Shown: positions 24,120 to 36,952 of the stretch, in pieces | How the letters are laid out: each line of letters opens with the position of its first letter | Position numbering within the stretch: the first letter of the stretch is position 1 | Origin: Sesamum alatum | Lineage: Eukaryota > Streptophyta > Magnoliopsida > Lamiales > Pedaliaceae | Assembly (NCBI GenBank): GCA_034509735.1 | Contig: JACGWO010000005.1 | Coordinates: forward strand, 28,922,479 to 28,986,478 | Direction: 5' to 3' | DNA length: 64,000 nt | Made by a program: the position numbers and the translations under genes | The notes under the pieces: model-generated | The model's input: the letters and a program-made list of their open reading frames with translations, nothing else | Told to the model about the DNA's origin: nothing | Databases searched by the model: none

Positions 24120-25620
24120 CCAATTTATATAACTTTTTGGAAGGGTCATCATTTTGTAAGACCGTTCCTATATCCGGTCCAATTCAAGAAAATGGCATCG
24201 TTTTCGCCCTAATACGATGTCGTTTTAATATCTTGACCTAAATAGGAACGGTCACTTAAATAGGAACGATCACTTAATAGTATTACTGTTCCCAGGACCG
24301 TTCCCAATATAGACCGTTCTTGAATTACAAGTTACCGTTTCTATATCAATTCCAAATACTTAGTATTTGGAATTGTACTAATAGGAACGATCATTTAATA
24401 GCAAAATTGTTCCCACTATCGTTCCTAAACACCAAAGTGGCGTCGTTTTAATACTTAATACTGATATTGACCTAAATAGGAACAGTCATTTAATAAGTCT
24501 TGTGTTACTAATACCGTTCCTAAAGGAAAAAATAGTGTCGCTTGCAGACATGCACATAGCAACTGTTCCTATTTTCATATAGAACCGTTCCTATATGTCT
24601 TGCAACTTCTTTTTTTGTCTTCTCAGATAATAAATATAAATTAAGAAGAACACATTCCGAACACTTATCTTATTGAATAAACGCATACAATTTGATGTTT
24701 AAAGAATTTGAAAAAATATAGTAATTTCTAAAAAATAGACACACGTTCACAAAATGAAATATATTTATAAATTTATGTTTGTTAGTATTTCACAGATGTA
24801 ACTAGCATCCAATATTGTTGTACTGCACGGCATAATTAGACCGTCAAAATTCCAATCAGACCATTAGATATGATCTACCACACAAAAGAATATATGTAGT
24901 TTTGAAAAATTTCGGTGTGCGAATATCGAGATATCGTATCCGATCAGTATTCATCGTAATAAGAACAGTTGCATCCTTAAATCCGGGTTGTAGATTGAAA
25001 ATGAGACCGTTAGATATCAATTCATATTCATAATCTTTGATGTGTTTACAAATAGTGTCGATCCGGCTCACGGATGTTGATATATCGTCAGAATTAGGCA
25101 AAATACACAATATAGTAACCAACTTTGGAACGGTCGGAATTGCCTTAGGAACGGTTTTGAGCCATTTTCTCTAGGAACGGTTGGTATAATAGGACCGCTC
25201 CAATTTTTTATTTTTCCACCAATTTTTCATTGGGCGACAAAAACAAAATATTAGACCGCACGTTGGAACGGTCACCCAATTAATATGACCGTTCCTAATT
25301 CGAACTTGGAGCCTATTTTTCAGTAAGCGCCAATCCCAAAAATTGTACCTGTCATAGGAACGGTCAATAATCATAGAAACGGCCTTAGGTATTTATTGAC
25401 CGTTCCTAATTCAAATTTTTCTCATTTTTTTTAAGTAGGCGCTAAATTGAAAAAATTGTACCTGTATTAGGAACGGTCGTAGGAAATTCGGGCCGTTCCT
25501 AAACCAAATCTTCCTCAAATTTTTATTTGGTTTGGCGCCTATTCTAAAATATTGTACCTATATTAGGAACAGTAGTATTATATATAATATTCGTTCCAAT
25601 TTTTAAAATTTAACCTGATT
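24120..25620. repeat. internal GGAACGGTC motif array and non-coding module of CACTA-2
   Basis: Dense TAGGAACGGTC / GACCGTTCCTA motifs at 24,120-24,600 and 25,120-25,600 flank a module (24,830-25,100) with AGACCGTTAGATATCA and GATGTTGATATATCGTC repeats shared with CACTA-1. It separates the two genes, 4-5 kb from either terminus. Confidence 0.7.
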
Positions 25621-25700
25621 TATTAAAATATAAAAAATGCATATATATAATACAATGCTTAGAATAAGGTTTATAAAAAAATTAACGAGGGTGTGAATTA

Positions 25701-28700
25701 TCAATAAGTCTCTTCTTCGGACTCAGCCTCGTCAAAGCTATCTTCATCATCGGAAAACCCATTTGGCGAGCGCGATGTCCCTGCTCCATGATCAACGACC
25801 AGCTGTATTCCCGTTGGGTCATGAAGCTCAAATGTTTGGTTGTCTATACCAACCTCTGGATTAGGTACGACTTCATCCATCTGATAGGCGACATCGGTCC
25901 ATAGCAAGTCATCGGTTACTCTTCGAGCCTTGATTTTGCAAACAGCTTTCCAGTCGACTTTATCTCTCTTCATGCTCGGGTAATCTTTGTAGTAGACTTG
26001 TACTGCTTGTTGAGCCAGTATGAATGGTTCATTCTTTTGGTAGATTTTTTTGAAGTTGACATCAACGATGTGATAACGAGGGTGTATCTTCATGCCTCTG
26101 ACCGGATCAACCCAACGATAATTAAACAATACAATGTGCATGTCTGGAATAAGTGGGTAATCTAACTGAATTATCTCTTCCAGCATTCCTTAGAAGTCAG
26201 AATCCGTGTCTGTATATGATGAGCTTTTGACCTAAACACCACAATTCATTGTTGACTTCCCGACATTGTGACGTTCAGTGTGGAGATTGAAGCCATTGAC
26301 GAAGTAAGACGGGTACGTCATCACTTCTGCTCTAGGCCCCCAATAATGCAACTTCAATAATTCGTTGTTTTGTGTGATTCAATTCGGGTTTCACCTGCAA
26401 TTCATCATATAGCAATTGAAATAATTGATTGCAAATTGAGCAGATCGCATTTATAAGAAAGTGACACTTACACGACGCTTGAACCAATCCTTGAATTGAG
26501 TTGCCACTAGTTGATCAAATCGGGTCCTTCGAATGGTGTTGCTCGAATAGTTCATTTAAGAATGAACTGTATTAGTAAAACTGATAATTATAAATATACA
26601 TGTTGAAATTGAAATGAAGGCTTGAGATAGTTACATTTGTATAAGACACTTACTCGTAGTACGGTGCAACTACTTCACAACTACATAACACGTATGTCTC
26701 GATAACATGAAGTTTCTCACCACTCAGCCATCTCTTCTTTGAGGCTCCACTTGCTCGCGGCCTGGGTAATTGAAAATGGACCGTACTATTCGAGCGTCGC
26801 TGCTCGTGAGATCATCGTTCCGACCGAGTCTGCTTCGCTTGCAGAGAATGTGCGGTTCGAAGTAGTGAGAGGAGAAAAGCCCAATTTCTTCAACAATATA
26901 AGCCTCTACAATTGACGCCTCGACGTGTGCTTTGTTTTTCACATTTTTCTTCAAATCGCGTAGGAATCTATATATTCATATGAGTATTTATTAAAATACA
27001 AATAAATTGCCACTTAAAATTAATATATTTAACAGTAGTTAATTACCTCTCAAATGGGTACATCCACCTGTATTGCACGGGCCCCTCAACGCACGCGTGA
27101 TATGGAAGGTGAAAAATTTGATGCTCCATTGAGTCGAAAAAAGAAGGAGGAAGTATGTTCTCGACGTTGCACATGATGACGGCTACAATTTCTTTCAATT
27201 CTTTTACCTTGGCCACATCTAGTGTTGTTGAGCATGGGATCTGGAATAGACGACTCACTTCCGTCAAGGCCCCCCACATGTGCTCTGGAAGCATTTTACG
27301 GAAGGCAACCGAAACCAACTTCTGCATGAATACATGACAATCATGGCTCTTCATACCGTGCATCCTTAACTCCATGTCGACGCAACGGGCCAAGTTAGAG
27401 GCATACCCATCAGGAAACCTAAGATAACGAATCCACTCATACATCTTCTTCTTTTGATCCTTCGTCAGTGTATATACACCTTTGAGCATCACGTTCGGTC
27501 TCCTTTCGTCCACCTCAATCTCCGGCCGATTACATATGATCTTGAGATCTTTCGTGCATTCAGATTGTCCGTCGTTTTCCCCTTGATGTCCATCACAGTA
27601 TTGAATATATTATCGAACATATTCTTCTCAATGTGCATGACATAAAGATTGTGTCGTATCAGATGCGCCCCCCAGTATTCAAGCTCCCAAAAGATGGTTT
27701 TCTTCGTCTACTTATGGTCGACACTGTAGCCTTCCGGTTCACCCAATGATTGTTCGACTACAACACTAAATGCATTGACACGGGTTCGGATCTGTTCTCC
27801 AGTCAGCCTCAGACGTGTAACCTTCCTCTCCATTCGATTTTTAGTGAAGGCTTTCTTGTTCCTGCGATAAGGATGATCCGGTGGGAGAAACTGCTTGTGG
27901 CAGTCAAAATAGCATGCCTTCCGACCATGCTGTAAAAAGAATGCCCGTGTGTCCTCCATACAAACTGGACACCCCATAACACCGGCGGTACTCCATCCCA
28001 TAAGCGGGAAGGTCATTCACTGTCCACATCAATGCGGCCCACATCATGAATGCCTGGTTTGCCGCAGTGTCGTGCGTACGTACACCTACATGCCATAAAT
28101 TCTGCAACTCATCGATCAACTGCTCCAAGTAGACATCGATAAGACATTTGGGATTCGATGGGCCAGGGATCACCATCGTTAGGAACATATACTCAGACTT
28201 CATGCACATTTCTGGTGGGAGATTGTACGGTGTAAGTATCACGGGCCAACATGAGTAAGTTTTACCATACTGGCCGTGCGGTGCAAACCCGTCCGTGCAC
28301 AACCCAAGTCTAATATTACGGGGCTCAGCTGCAAAATCAGGATATGTCCAGTCAAAATGCTTCCAAGCCGTTGCATTGTATGGATTACACATGGATCCTT
28401 CCTTCGTCTGATGGTTCGCATGCCAAGTCATATGCTCTGTAGTGACCTCCGACGCATACAACCTCTGCAGCCAAGGGGTAAGCGGTAGATACCTAAGAAT
28501 GGCATACAGGAACTTCTTGCGTCTAGGATTTCTGTCCCTGGTGGGCTTGTACCTAGCGTCTCCACAAAACTTGCAATATTCCAAATCAATATCGTCCTTC
28601 CAATACAACATACAACCGTTTTTGCAAGCATCAATCTTCTGAACTGGTAAACCTAATTCTCTTAATTTATTCGTATTGTAATAATCAATGGGGAAAGTAT

Positions 28701-29400
28701 GATCGCGGGGTATTACAGTATCAGCCTACTGGCACAAGTCATCATAGGTATGCTCGGAAAAACCCCCTTCGGCCTTGATATTCACCAAAGAAGCAATTGA
28801 CTCCAACTGAGAGATGGTGCAGCCGTTCTACAATGGTTGGTCCGCAGTATGAACTATATCGAAAAAACGATCTGATAAGCCAGACACATAATCATAGGGC
28901 CTCGAATCGTAATATGGACTAGGACCCACATGAGATGGACAATACCGAGTACCATCATCAGTCGGTCCCTCCTGGTTATACGAAGATCAGAAAGACGGCC
29001 CGGCGGCATCGAATACCATCCTCTACGCCCAATCCATCTGAACTGCATTTCCCTAATGCGAACTACCCTCCTCCTGAACGGGTGGCGTTTGCTACTGCTG
29101 CATAGGGGGCGCTGTCAATGCTTCAAAGTATTCCTGCACCCTCTTCTCACCATGCGAAGTCCAATTATAATACTCCGGCATAGACTCTTTCATGTACAAG
29201 TCAAAATTTACCTCGTCTGGTGTTTTGAACCGTTCATTTTTGCACTTTCGGCAAGGACACCTAATCTTCTTCCCGTCCATATATGCATGTTGAGACTGGG
29301 GCTATTCTAGAAATATTGTAACACCATCCACAAACTCTGGCGTCACACCCAACACGTCTCGATCATACATCCATCTCCTCAATTGTCTTAACATTATTGG
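25701..29400 (-). pseudogene. TNP2-like CACTA transposase of CACTA-2
   Basis: Minus strand, N to C: transposase-associated domain (RRWMYDRDVLG; then IRCPCRKCKNERFKTPDEVN and YYNWTSHGEKRVQEYF); linker with DACKNGCMLYWKDDIDLEYC; Tnp2 core (28,611-27,904: RLGLCTDGFAPHGQYGKTYS, CWPVILTPYNLPPEMCMKSE, FLTMVIPGPSNP, ELQNLWHVGVRTHD, VNDLPAYGM, then CPVCMEDT in another frame); DUF4218 (27,513-27,043: RHGMKSHDCHVFMQKL-like, LPEHMWGALTEVSRLFQ); and DUF4216 (26,186-25,701: VLFNYRWVDPVRGMKIHPRY, EPFILAQQAVQVYY) with an acidic tail. All expected domains are present in family order. Some breaks may be introns, but stops and frame shifts between 28,700 and 29,300 and near 28,000 point to decay. It catalyses CACTA excision and insertion when intact. 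Confidence 0.85.
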
Positions 29401-29689
29401 TCCTACATACACAAGCAATTCAACAATAATTAAATGACCAGAACAAATTATATATATATAACCATTAAAGAATTTCAACTTCTTACCTGAGCAAAACACC
29501 TTTCAAGATCAATGGAAAATTCGCGCAGATAGTTGATATTTTTGATTTTACGTATAAAGAATCAAGAGGGGGAGTTAGAACAAATGAGTTGGAGAGTAAT
29601 TATAAAAAAAATTAAAATGAAGGGGGACATATATATATATAGAAAAAGATTGGAATGGGCAGTGGAATATTATTTGGCGCACTAAACTA

Positions 29690-30307
29690 ACTGTTGAAAC
29701 ATAGTCGTTGCTCCAAAATTAAAAACGGACATAATAACGATTAAGTTACCGTTGTAATATAGCCGTCCGTGCATATTTGGAACGGGCTTCGACACACATA
29801 ATCGTTTATGTAGAGGGCCCGTTCCAAATAGCAGCACATTTGGGAACAGTTTTTGTGGCAATACTAGATTTCCTAAAAAACCCATAATTTGGAACGGTTA
29901 TTGCATTACATTGTTTGCTCATGGCGTAAAAAAGGTCTCATTTAGCACTACATGTTGTAACGGTTGAGCAAGAGGTCCAAATAGACCCGGGTTTTGGAAC
30001 ACGTCTAGGAACGATCTGTTTTCCTGGTCAAATAACCGTTCCAATTTCCATAGATGTGTTCCAAATGGAATACCAAAATATAACGGTCCCTTTTTGGAAT
30101 GGTAGTGGGTTTACATATTGGCACACGTATGTTGGCATGCAAATAGGAACGATCTGACCGTTCCTAGATGTTTTGACTCTCATTAATGCGAAAGTGACGT
30201 CAGCGATGATTTTCCATTTCACAACAGTTCCATTCACCGTTCCTATTTGAAACGGTAGTTGGAACGGTCATATACATCCGTTCCAATTCTCACATTTTTT
30301 TGTAGTG
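29690..30307. repeat. right subterminal array and terminus of CACTA-2
   Basis: TTGGAACGGTTATTG, AGGAACGATCTG and CCGTTCCAATT motifs run to the terminal TTTTTTTGTAGTG. They mirror the left subterminal array. Confidence 0.75.
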
Positions 30308-31340
30308 ATATTTTGGTCCTATAACTTTAAAAATTATGGCAGAATTAGTCCTTTTCGACTGATTTTGGACATAAAATTCCACGCCATCAGCCATGTTAGA
30401 ACCTAATTGGGGTTTCCGATAAATTTGATGACATAGTAGTTCAAGTTGTAATTTTTAATTGCAATTGTGGTCCTGTGTCTTTAAGGGGTTGACAATTTTG
30501 GTCCTCTAACTTTGGATGTGGCGACTTTAGTCCTCTATCTTTCAAAATTGTATTGATTTTGGTCCTTAAGCCCAATTAATGACCATTTTGCCCTTTTATG
30601 ATATAAGCTCAATAGTCATATCACATGCTTTTAATAAGACCCAACATGTTTTAGAAGAAAATTAAGCCTCTATAAACTGCATACCTAGTTTGACTACCTT
30701 GCCACCAAGTATAAATATAATATTTACATTCCTTGTGATATTTTAATAATAGCAAAAAATATTCTCTGCAATTTTGTCTTTTTAGTTTAAAGCATTTGCC
30801 CATTTCCACTCATAAAGGGCGTCAATTTTTTCTTTTTAGTCTTTCAAATTTTCATGTTCTTTTTTTAGCCACATATTATGGGTAGAAAGGTAAATTGATT
30901 ACCTTTGTTCGGGTCTTGACATCTTTTATAATCAGGGGTAATAGATGTAATTTTTTAAACCATAGAGGGTCTACATGTAAATACATCAAACCTCAAGGGA
31001 GGAGAGTGTGATTATTACTAAATAATATGGTAATTGTAATTTTATATAAAATAAAAAATTTAAGAAAAAATGCATGCATTTCATAGAATCGCATGGGAGG
31101 TAATTTGCTTCATTTTGAAAAATACCTAGATGTGATTTTGTACTTTTTTTTCACCGGGAAATAATTTATTCATTTGTGATATCACAAGGGGTAATTTGCA
31201 TTAAATTCTTTTCTTAAATTACAAAATTCAATTACCAAATTGAACTCTAATATAACTAAAATTACCACCTTGCTATAATTACAAGACCATATTATAATTT
31301 TGCCTACTATAAACCACACAGAGACAAATTGAGAGGGCAA
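30308..31340. other. right side of the interrupted TIR element, then a half TIR element
   Basis: 30,308-30,718 continues the left arm cut at 20,203 and is collinear with 43,514-43,919 (GGTCCTATAACTTTAAAAA, GTTAGAACCTAATTGGGGTT). 30,718-31,015 matches the inverted interior and end of element 15,272-16,123 (AGACCCTCTATGGTTT on the opposite strand, ending GGGAGGAGAGTGTGATTATT). No gene. Confidence 0.65.
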
Positions 31341-31356
31341 AGAAAAAAAAATTCTC

Positions 31357-32850
31357 TTTTTTTTTTTCAGGGAAATGGAATATATCATTAATCAAGAAGC
31401 AAATCTGACAAATGAAATTTGTGTATCTCGTCATCTGAGAAGGAACTGCCTTCGGCTCGAGAAGTGGCATACTCGGCTAGATTGTGAGCCAATGTATTAT
31501 TGTTACGACTAGTATGAGAGAAAAGAACATAAACACAATCATGTAAAGCAAATTTTGTGTCCAGAACCAACGCCCTCATTGTGGATAGATTGGGCTCTGA
31601 AGAGCAAAGTTTTTGAATAACGCTAAGGCAGTCGCCTTCCAATAGCACATCAGACCACTTCCATCGTTAAATAAGGAGCCCCGCTTCTCTAGCAGTGAGT
31701 GCCTCCACAATTTCAGCTTCGTATCTGCCTCTGAATTAGTGAGAGACCCACGCTAACACCATCCCGTTGTTGTCTCTCGCGATGACCCCGATTGTCACCT
31801 CCAGAGAACGCTTGAAAACCGTAGCATCAAAATTAATCTTCACTGTCACCAGTGGAGGTCGTTCCCAAGCAGAAGCACGATTCAGTGAGCTTTGTGGCAG
31901 CACATCGAGGCTTGTAGATCGGAATGCTGTTGAGAAACATTGAGCTGAGGTAGCAACCTGATGTGGGGAAACCAAGGATGATTCCATGCACATCATGTTT
32001 CTGCCCCACCAAATAAACTAGGAAGTGGTCAAGAAGAGTCCCCCTTCATTAGCGTCAAGCTTTTCGAGCACATTCTGAAGCCAGATGGACAAAACTCGAG
32101 CACCCTTCGAGATAGCACTCCATGGCAGAGGAACCAAATCCCAAATCTGCCTAGCATAATTACAATTGAGGAATGTATGCAAGGAGTCCTCATTGTCGTC
32201 GAAACACATGAGGCAACCCCCAACCACATCGATTTTCCTTCGTTGAAGATTTACCCCTGTAGGGATAGCATTCAAAGAGAGTTTCCAACAAAAGAGACGG
32301 ACTTTATGTTAAAAAAAAACAAACAAAAGAGAAGGACTTTGTTTGGAACTGTCGGTTGCCAAATAGTCTTCCAGAAGTGAGATAAACAAAGATCAGTAAG
32401 GGCGCTGACTGAGGCAGCGTTAGAGTTCTGTAACCCCAGGAAATAGGCACTCTTCACTGAGAAACATCCATTCTGTGAGTAGTGCCAACACAAAGAGTCC
32501 AGATTCTGTTCATTGCCCAACGGGATGCCGAGAATGTGCTCCTGACCATCAAAACAGAAGAGGCTCTCAATAATAGCCAAGTCCAATGTTTTTGTAGTAG
32601 GATCAATAAGTGCCGCGACTTTAGCCCTCCTGCAAACCCTCGAGTGCCCGAGACATGACTTGGAAGGTAGATGGGTGAGGGATCCAACGGTCCTTCCATA
32701 TGCGTACACTCAAACCGGAGCTAATACGCCACCTATACCCTGCAAGAATTGTATCTTTCGCACTATGCATGGATCTCCAAGTGAGAGAGGGTCTAGAGCC
32801 CAAAGGTGCCTCGAGAGGGGAAGAGTCAAATTTGATCATGACATACTTGT
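31357..32850 (-). pseudogene. 5'-truncated LINE (L1-type) 3' fragment: zf-RVT and RNase H
   Basis: The minus-strand reading begins near 32,840 with ILAGYRWRISSGLSVRIWKD and RWIPHPS, the region after the reverse transcriptase. It continues through zf-RVT (GCFSVKSAYFLGLQ, FWKTIWQPTVPNKVLLF, CLMCFDDNEDSLHTFLNC, ARQIWDL) and an RNase H-like domain (VKINFDATVFKRS, VTIGVIARDNNGMVLAW, EAEIVEALTAREAG in another frame, LLEGDCLSVIQKL, RNNNTLAHNLAEYA). An oligo(T) run at 31,357-31,367 is the poly(A) tail on the minus strand. Several frame changes and stops are present. The RT and endonuclease are missing, as usual for a LINE copy truncated at its 5' end. Confidence 0.85.
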
Positions 32851-34326
32851 GCTTTCATATACGACACATAATTTTTTTATTTTTTCAAAAATATTTCAAT
32901 AAAAAATGTATTCTAAAACACTAATTGCTTCCAAAAATGAGTTCCACCCTTAAAAACTTATTCACAAAAATAATTTCTCCCGAAGCAAAAAGAAAAAAGA
33001 AAAGAAAAGAAAAAAATCTCAAGAATATTTTGGAAAATTCCATTCAAATACGACCCTATATATATATATATTTTGGAAAATGTAAATTGCATAAATGTGA
33101 GAAAGGAGTACAAATGCAACAACTCTTAGTTGCTCCTAGCCTAGCCCAAAGTTCATCCATCATCAAACCAAGTCAAGAGCAGACTACTGCATCTGTCCTA
33201 CTAACAATGAAGCAAAGTCCGTGCCAAGGAATATGACCATAGTCTATAGACTACCGAAGCTTGCAAGCCCAACTGTAGGTTCTCCCTCATGATCCGATGG
33301 CGAATCTGCTCCTCTACTGATGGGAAACAAACAGGAAATTTGATCTAGACACACTTCACATGTCACGATCTAGAAAATCTTCTTCTTCTTCTTTGCCAAA
33401 AGTCCCTTTTAACAATGATGTTATGGACTATTTATACTAGAGAAGTCATAAATGTGGGGATGCGTAAAGACAACTTCCCTGCCTTACCAAGCACTAGTTA
33501 ATGGATACAATTTAATGTCTGGGGATAATTCGGTAATTACATAACAATTGAAATTATGTGGTCTTCATTCCTCCTTGCTCTATAAGGAAAACTTTTGACT
33601 TTCCTTCTTTGGATGATCTTGTCACCATCAGCAGTCCCCCGACTCCTAAATACTAAGGAGTTCACTCAAAATGTATGCTCTTATGAGTGCAGGATTGGCC
33701 TCTTCAAACACTTGCTAGATCTTTGCTTGTCTTTGTTAAAGCTTTAGGAGAGACCCCATCAATGACTTGTCGTCCTTCAAACTATTTCCATCTTCTTTTG
33801 CGGAAATTGTTGTTCATATTCCTCCACAAAATATTATTAATAACAATGAAGTATAAATGATTTTAAAGAATGGACTAATTAAGTTGGTTAAGTAGTTGAA
33901 TAAAAAAATTGAGTCCACCAACAGTTTTGGCGGATAAGCTTGTGTGCATGCGCATGATTCGATAGTCAACACCTAATGAATATCTCATGATCTCATGAAA
34001 AGTGACTCTCTTTTCTTCTTTTTTTTAGTATATGTATATATGCAAGTATATTTTGGCCGAGGCTTGTTGGCCAAATATAATATGTTTTCCAAGCCTTGAA
34101 AAAGAGAAAACATGGTCGAGGGCCGCCTTGCTAGATTTTGCGGTTGTGTCCCTCCTTCTTTTTATGTCTATCTCGTTGCAAGAAATTTGTTTTAATTCTA
34201 CTCAACGATGATTTAGACGAGTTTGGTATAGATGAGACTGAGGCAATATCAACCCCCCAATATAGGCCTCGCTTTCTTGATTTTATATCTTGGTGGGGTT
34301 CGCATTATTATATCTTGAGGAAGTCA
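32851..34326. other. non-coding, possibly gypsy UTR/LTR sequence
   Basis: No domain seen. It contains short A-rich runs and a GATCTAGACACACTTCACATG / CATGTCACGATCTAG pair around 33,341-33,372. Its position downstream of the minus-strand gag suggests retrotransposon UTR or LTR, but I found no LTR ends. Confidence 0.35.
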
Positions 34327-34775
34327 CTTTGACTTTGGAGTGTCACTTATGACACCTTAGGTAGGACATATTTTGCTTTAATTTTCCATTGACGTCGGGG
34401 TGTCAAGTATGACACCTCAGAGAAGCCATATTTCTTTAACTTTGGGGTGTTGCTTATGAAACCTTAGGGAAACCATCTTTTCTTTTGGGGTGTCTCTTAT
34501 GGCACCTCAACGAAGTCAAATTTTTTTGTTGACTTCGGGGTGTCGCTTATGACACCTCAAGGAAGCCATCTTTGTTTTTGTTGACTTCAGGGTGTCGCTT
34601 ATGGCACCTCAAGGAAGCCAACTTTTTTTTCAACTTCAAGGTGTTGCTTATGAAACCTCAAGAAAGCTATTTTCTTTTGACTTCGGGGTGTCGCTTGTGA
34701 CGCCTCAAGGAAACCAATTTTTTTTCGACTTCCGGATGTCGCTTATGACACCTCAAGGAAGCCAACTTTATTATT
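34327..34775. repeat. hairpin minisatellite, nine units of about 50 bp
   Basis: Nine units each carry a core close to GGTGTCGCTTATGACACC followed by TCAAGGAAGCCA and a T-rich spacer. The core is self-complementary (GGTGTC/GACACC, 6-bp loop). Unit spacing ranges from about 42 to 67 bp. It lies just past the gag relic on the gag sense strand. Confidence 0.85.
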
Positions 34776-35029
34776 TGTCTCAGGAAATGGCATAGTAATA
34801 AAGACTATTTCTTTGATGTTGACATAAAAAGATTGACATTGTATTTCTTGGAAAGCGATTATAAAGAAATTGATAGATCTCGATTCCTCTAAGTACTAAA
34901 CCTCTTGGTCTTCTACCCTTATGCCGTAATTATTCGCTCCATAGATGCGCAACCTCCTTTACTCGGTCATTCTTGTCGCCAGATTCAAGATATGGTGCCA
35001 ATAATTCTTGTTGTTTGGGGGTCACCACT

Positions 35030-36230
35030 GTCTCATCTTGGTTCTTCAAAATCATTAATTCTTCCACTATGATTCAAAAATTCCTTGAAATCTCCTTTTT
35101 GGATCAACCTTTCTACCTCATCTATCAAATTATAACAATCTTTGTGCTACGCCCCCTATCTTCATGAAATTGACAATACCGATTAGACTTCATCATCTTA
35201 GGTTGCCTTGCATTGGTGGCGGCCGACGGACTAGACCTCATTGTTTCGCGACGGCGATGATTTCATCCCACGAAGTGTTCAATGGCATGTATCGTGCTAA
35301 GTTGTTCGGCAGGGCATATGTTTCTGCTCCCGTCCACTTCCTTCCGCTCTGGGAGGTATTGTCTTCTCTTCCTCACTTGACCTTCATTGCGACGGAGTCA
35401 TTGATCTCGAGTATGTGAACTCCTCGATTCTTACATACTTTTCCGCCCTCAACAGCAAGTTTTGCTTGGTGGTTGGAGGCTTTCCAGCAATTGACTCCTT
35501 GAACCAACCGCTCTTCAAATTTTTCTGCATGATGCTCGCCAAGAGTTTTGGGTTTACATGGGGAACCTCCAACACAACTTCTGATAAGCGCTGCACATAC
35601 TCCCTCAGGCTTTCATTCTCTCGCTGGATTACAGTGAACAAATATGATGCAGTCTTGGGATATCGCATGTTGATTGAGAAGTGGTGCAAGAAACGCTGGG
35701 AAAGCTATTTGAAAGTCTCAATTGTTCCTGGTGGAAACTAATTAAACCATGCCATTGCTTTCCCAGAAAAGGTGGTTCGAAACAACTTGCAGTAAGCCGT
35801 GCCGCTAATGTCCTAGCTAGGAAACGGTTCAACTGGTCCTGAGGATCGCTCACTCCATTATATTTGCTAAGGTTTGGAGATTTTGATCCCTGGTTGGATA
35901 GCTTCTGCTAAAATGTGAAGAGCAACTAGTCCTACCTGGCTTCATGCCTGCCTCCCTGGGGAGGTGGTGGAGGGAAATAGTCCTCTTCATCTTAGCCTCC
36001 TCGAGGAGTTGGAGGGTAATAGTTGTCTTCAGGCTGCGTGGCCTTGCTATCAACTTCTTCTTTGTAGTTCATCCCTTACTGGGCGTCCCCGGGCCTCTGC
36101 TCGGGGGCCAAGAAAGCATCTTGGCCTCTGCGAGGATGACGATGGGGTCATGGGGGTAACGCGTGTCCGGCGATATTCTGAGCCACAACCTTCTCTGTTA
36201 TTTGGGTAGAGGCGTCCTCCACTAACTGGC
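35030..36230 (-). pseudogene. Ty3/gypsy gag relic
   Basis: Minus strand: SDPQDQLNRFLARTLAAR-type start, HFSINMRYPKTASYLFTVIQ, RENESLREYVQRLSEVVLEV (the hallmark Q..ESLR.Y..R of plant gypsy Gag), KSGWFKESIAGKPPTTKQNL and LLLRAEKYVRIEE. Further on come CQFHEDRGRSTK and, after a frame change, DEVERLIQKGDFKEFLN, the usual end of the Gag core in these elements. Frame breaks occur near 35,735 and 35,110. Pol does not follow. Instead the minisatellite begins about 250 bp after the Gag end, so the element is deleted or non-autonomous. Confidence 0.8.
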
Positions 36231-36261
36231 GAAGCACCTCAGGGGGAGGTGATGGAGGGAA

Positions 36262-36952
36262 ATAGTAAAAAAAAAAAGAAGAAGAAAAAAAAGCATCGAG
36301 AAATTCATTGATGCTATACAACAAGAAAGATGAAATGATGAAACGTGCAGAAAAAAAAAAAAAAAAAAAAAAAGAAGAAGAAGCAAAGAAAAGGAGAAAA
36401 AGATGAAGGAAAAGAAGGAGTAAGTTGCACTTAAACTAGAAAATTCGTATAGAGGAAGACTTTCCGAGTAACGTCACCATTTCTTTAACCCCAAAGAACC
36501 CTTCTTACATTCTTATTTGTTTCCTACCTTCACCTAAAGCCCCATTATAACCCGAAAAAGACCCGTTGATTCTCACTCCGAACTCACTTCAAGCGGTGGA
36601 GGTGTGATAGAAGAGCAAGCCTATGACAAAACCTTGTTAAAGCATGACTTGAGAGTTCTTGGTCATCCTTAAACACTTTGAGCATATTGAGTGTATCCCA
36701 AGCGAGGGTGTTCTTCACTTTGCATTTTGATTCCGAATAGGTTGTTGAGATAGTTGTTATATTGTGTGGCTTGTGTGAATTGGTACTATGTAGTCTATTA
36801 TTTTTCTATTGCACCTTGACAGTAAATTCATCTTGAAATATTGGTATGAGTTAAAATGGGGTGAGATGTAAAAGGGGGATGTTCTTTTGAAAGTTGAGTG
36901 CATTGCATTATTATATACTTGAGGACAAGCATGATCTAAGTGTGGGTGTATT
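36262..36952 (+). mobile_element. 3' untranslated region of a Ty3/gypsy element (plus strand)
   Basis: An A/G-rich tract (36,262-36,420), then a CCCCATTATAACCCGAAAAA block and CTTGAGGACAAGCATGATCT followed by AAGTGTGGGTG. These phrases are typical of the region before the polypurine tract and 3' LTR of plant gypsy elements of Athila/Tat type. No coding sequence. Confidence 0.55.

Larger units (their letters stand above)
20204..30307 (-). mobile_element. CACTA-2: full-length CACTA (En/Spm-type) transposon, 10,104 bp
   Basis: The left end is CACTACAAAAAATTG, the right end reads TTTTTTTGTAGTG. The 3-bp TSD ATA lies at 20,201-20,203 and 30,308-30,310. The uninterrupted target is preserved at 43,514-43,516 in the paralogous block. 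Both genes are on the minus strand: TNP2-like transposase (25.7-29.4 kb), then TNPA-like (21.1-22.7 kb). GGAACGGTC-type motif arrays lie at both ends and in the middle. Both genes contain breaks, so it is probably non-autonomous now, although its termini are intact. Confidence 0.92.
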
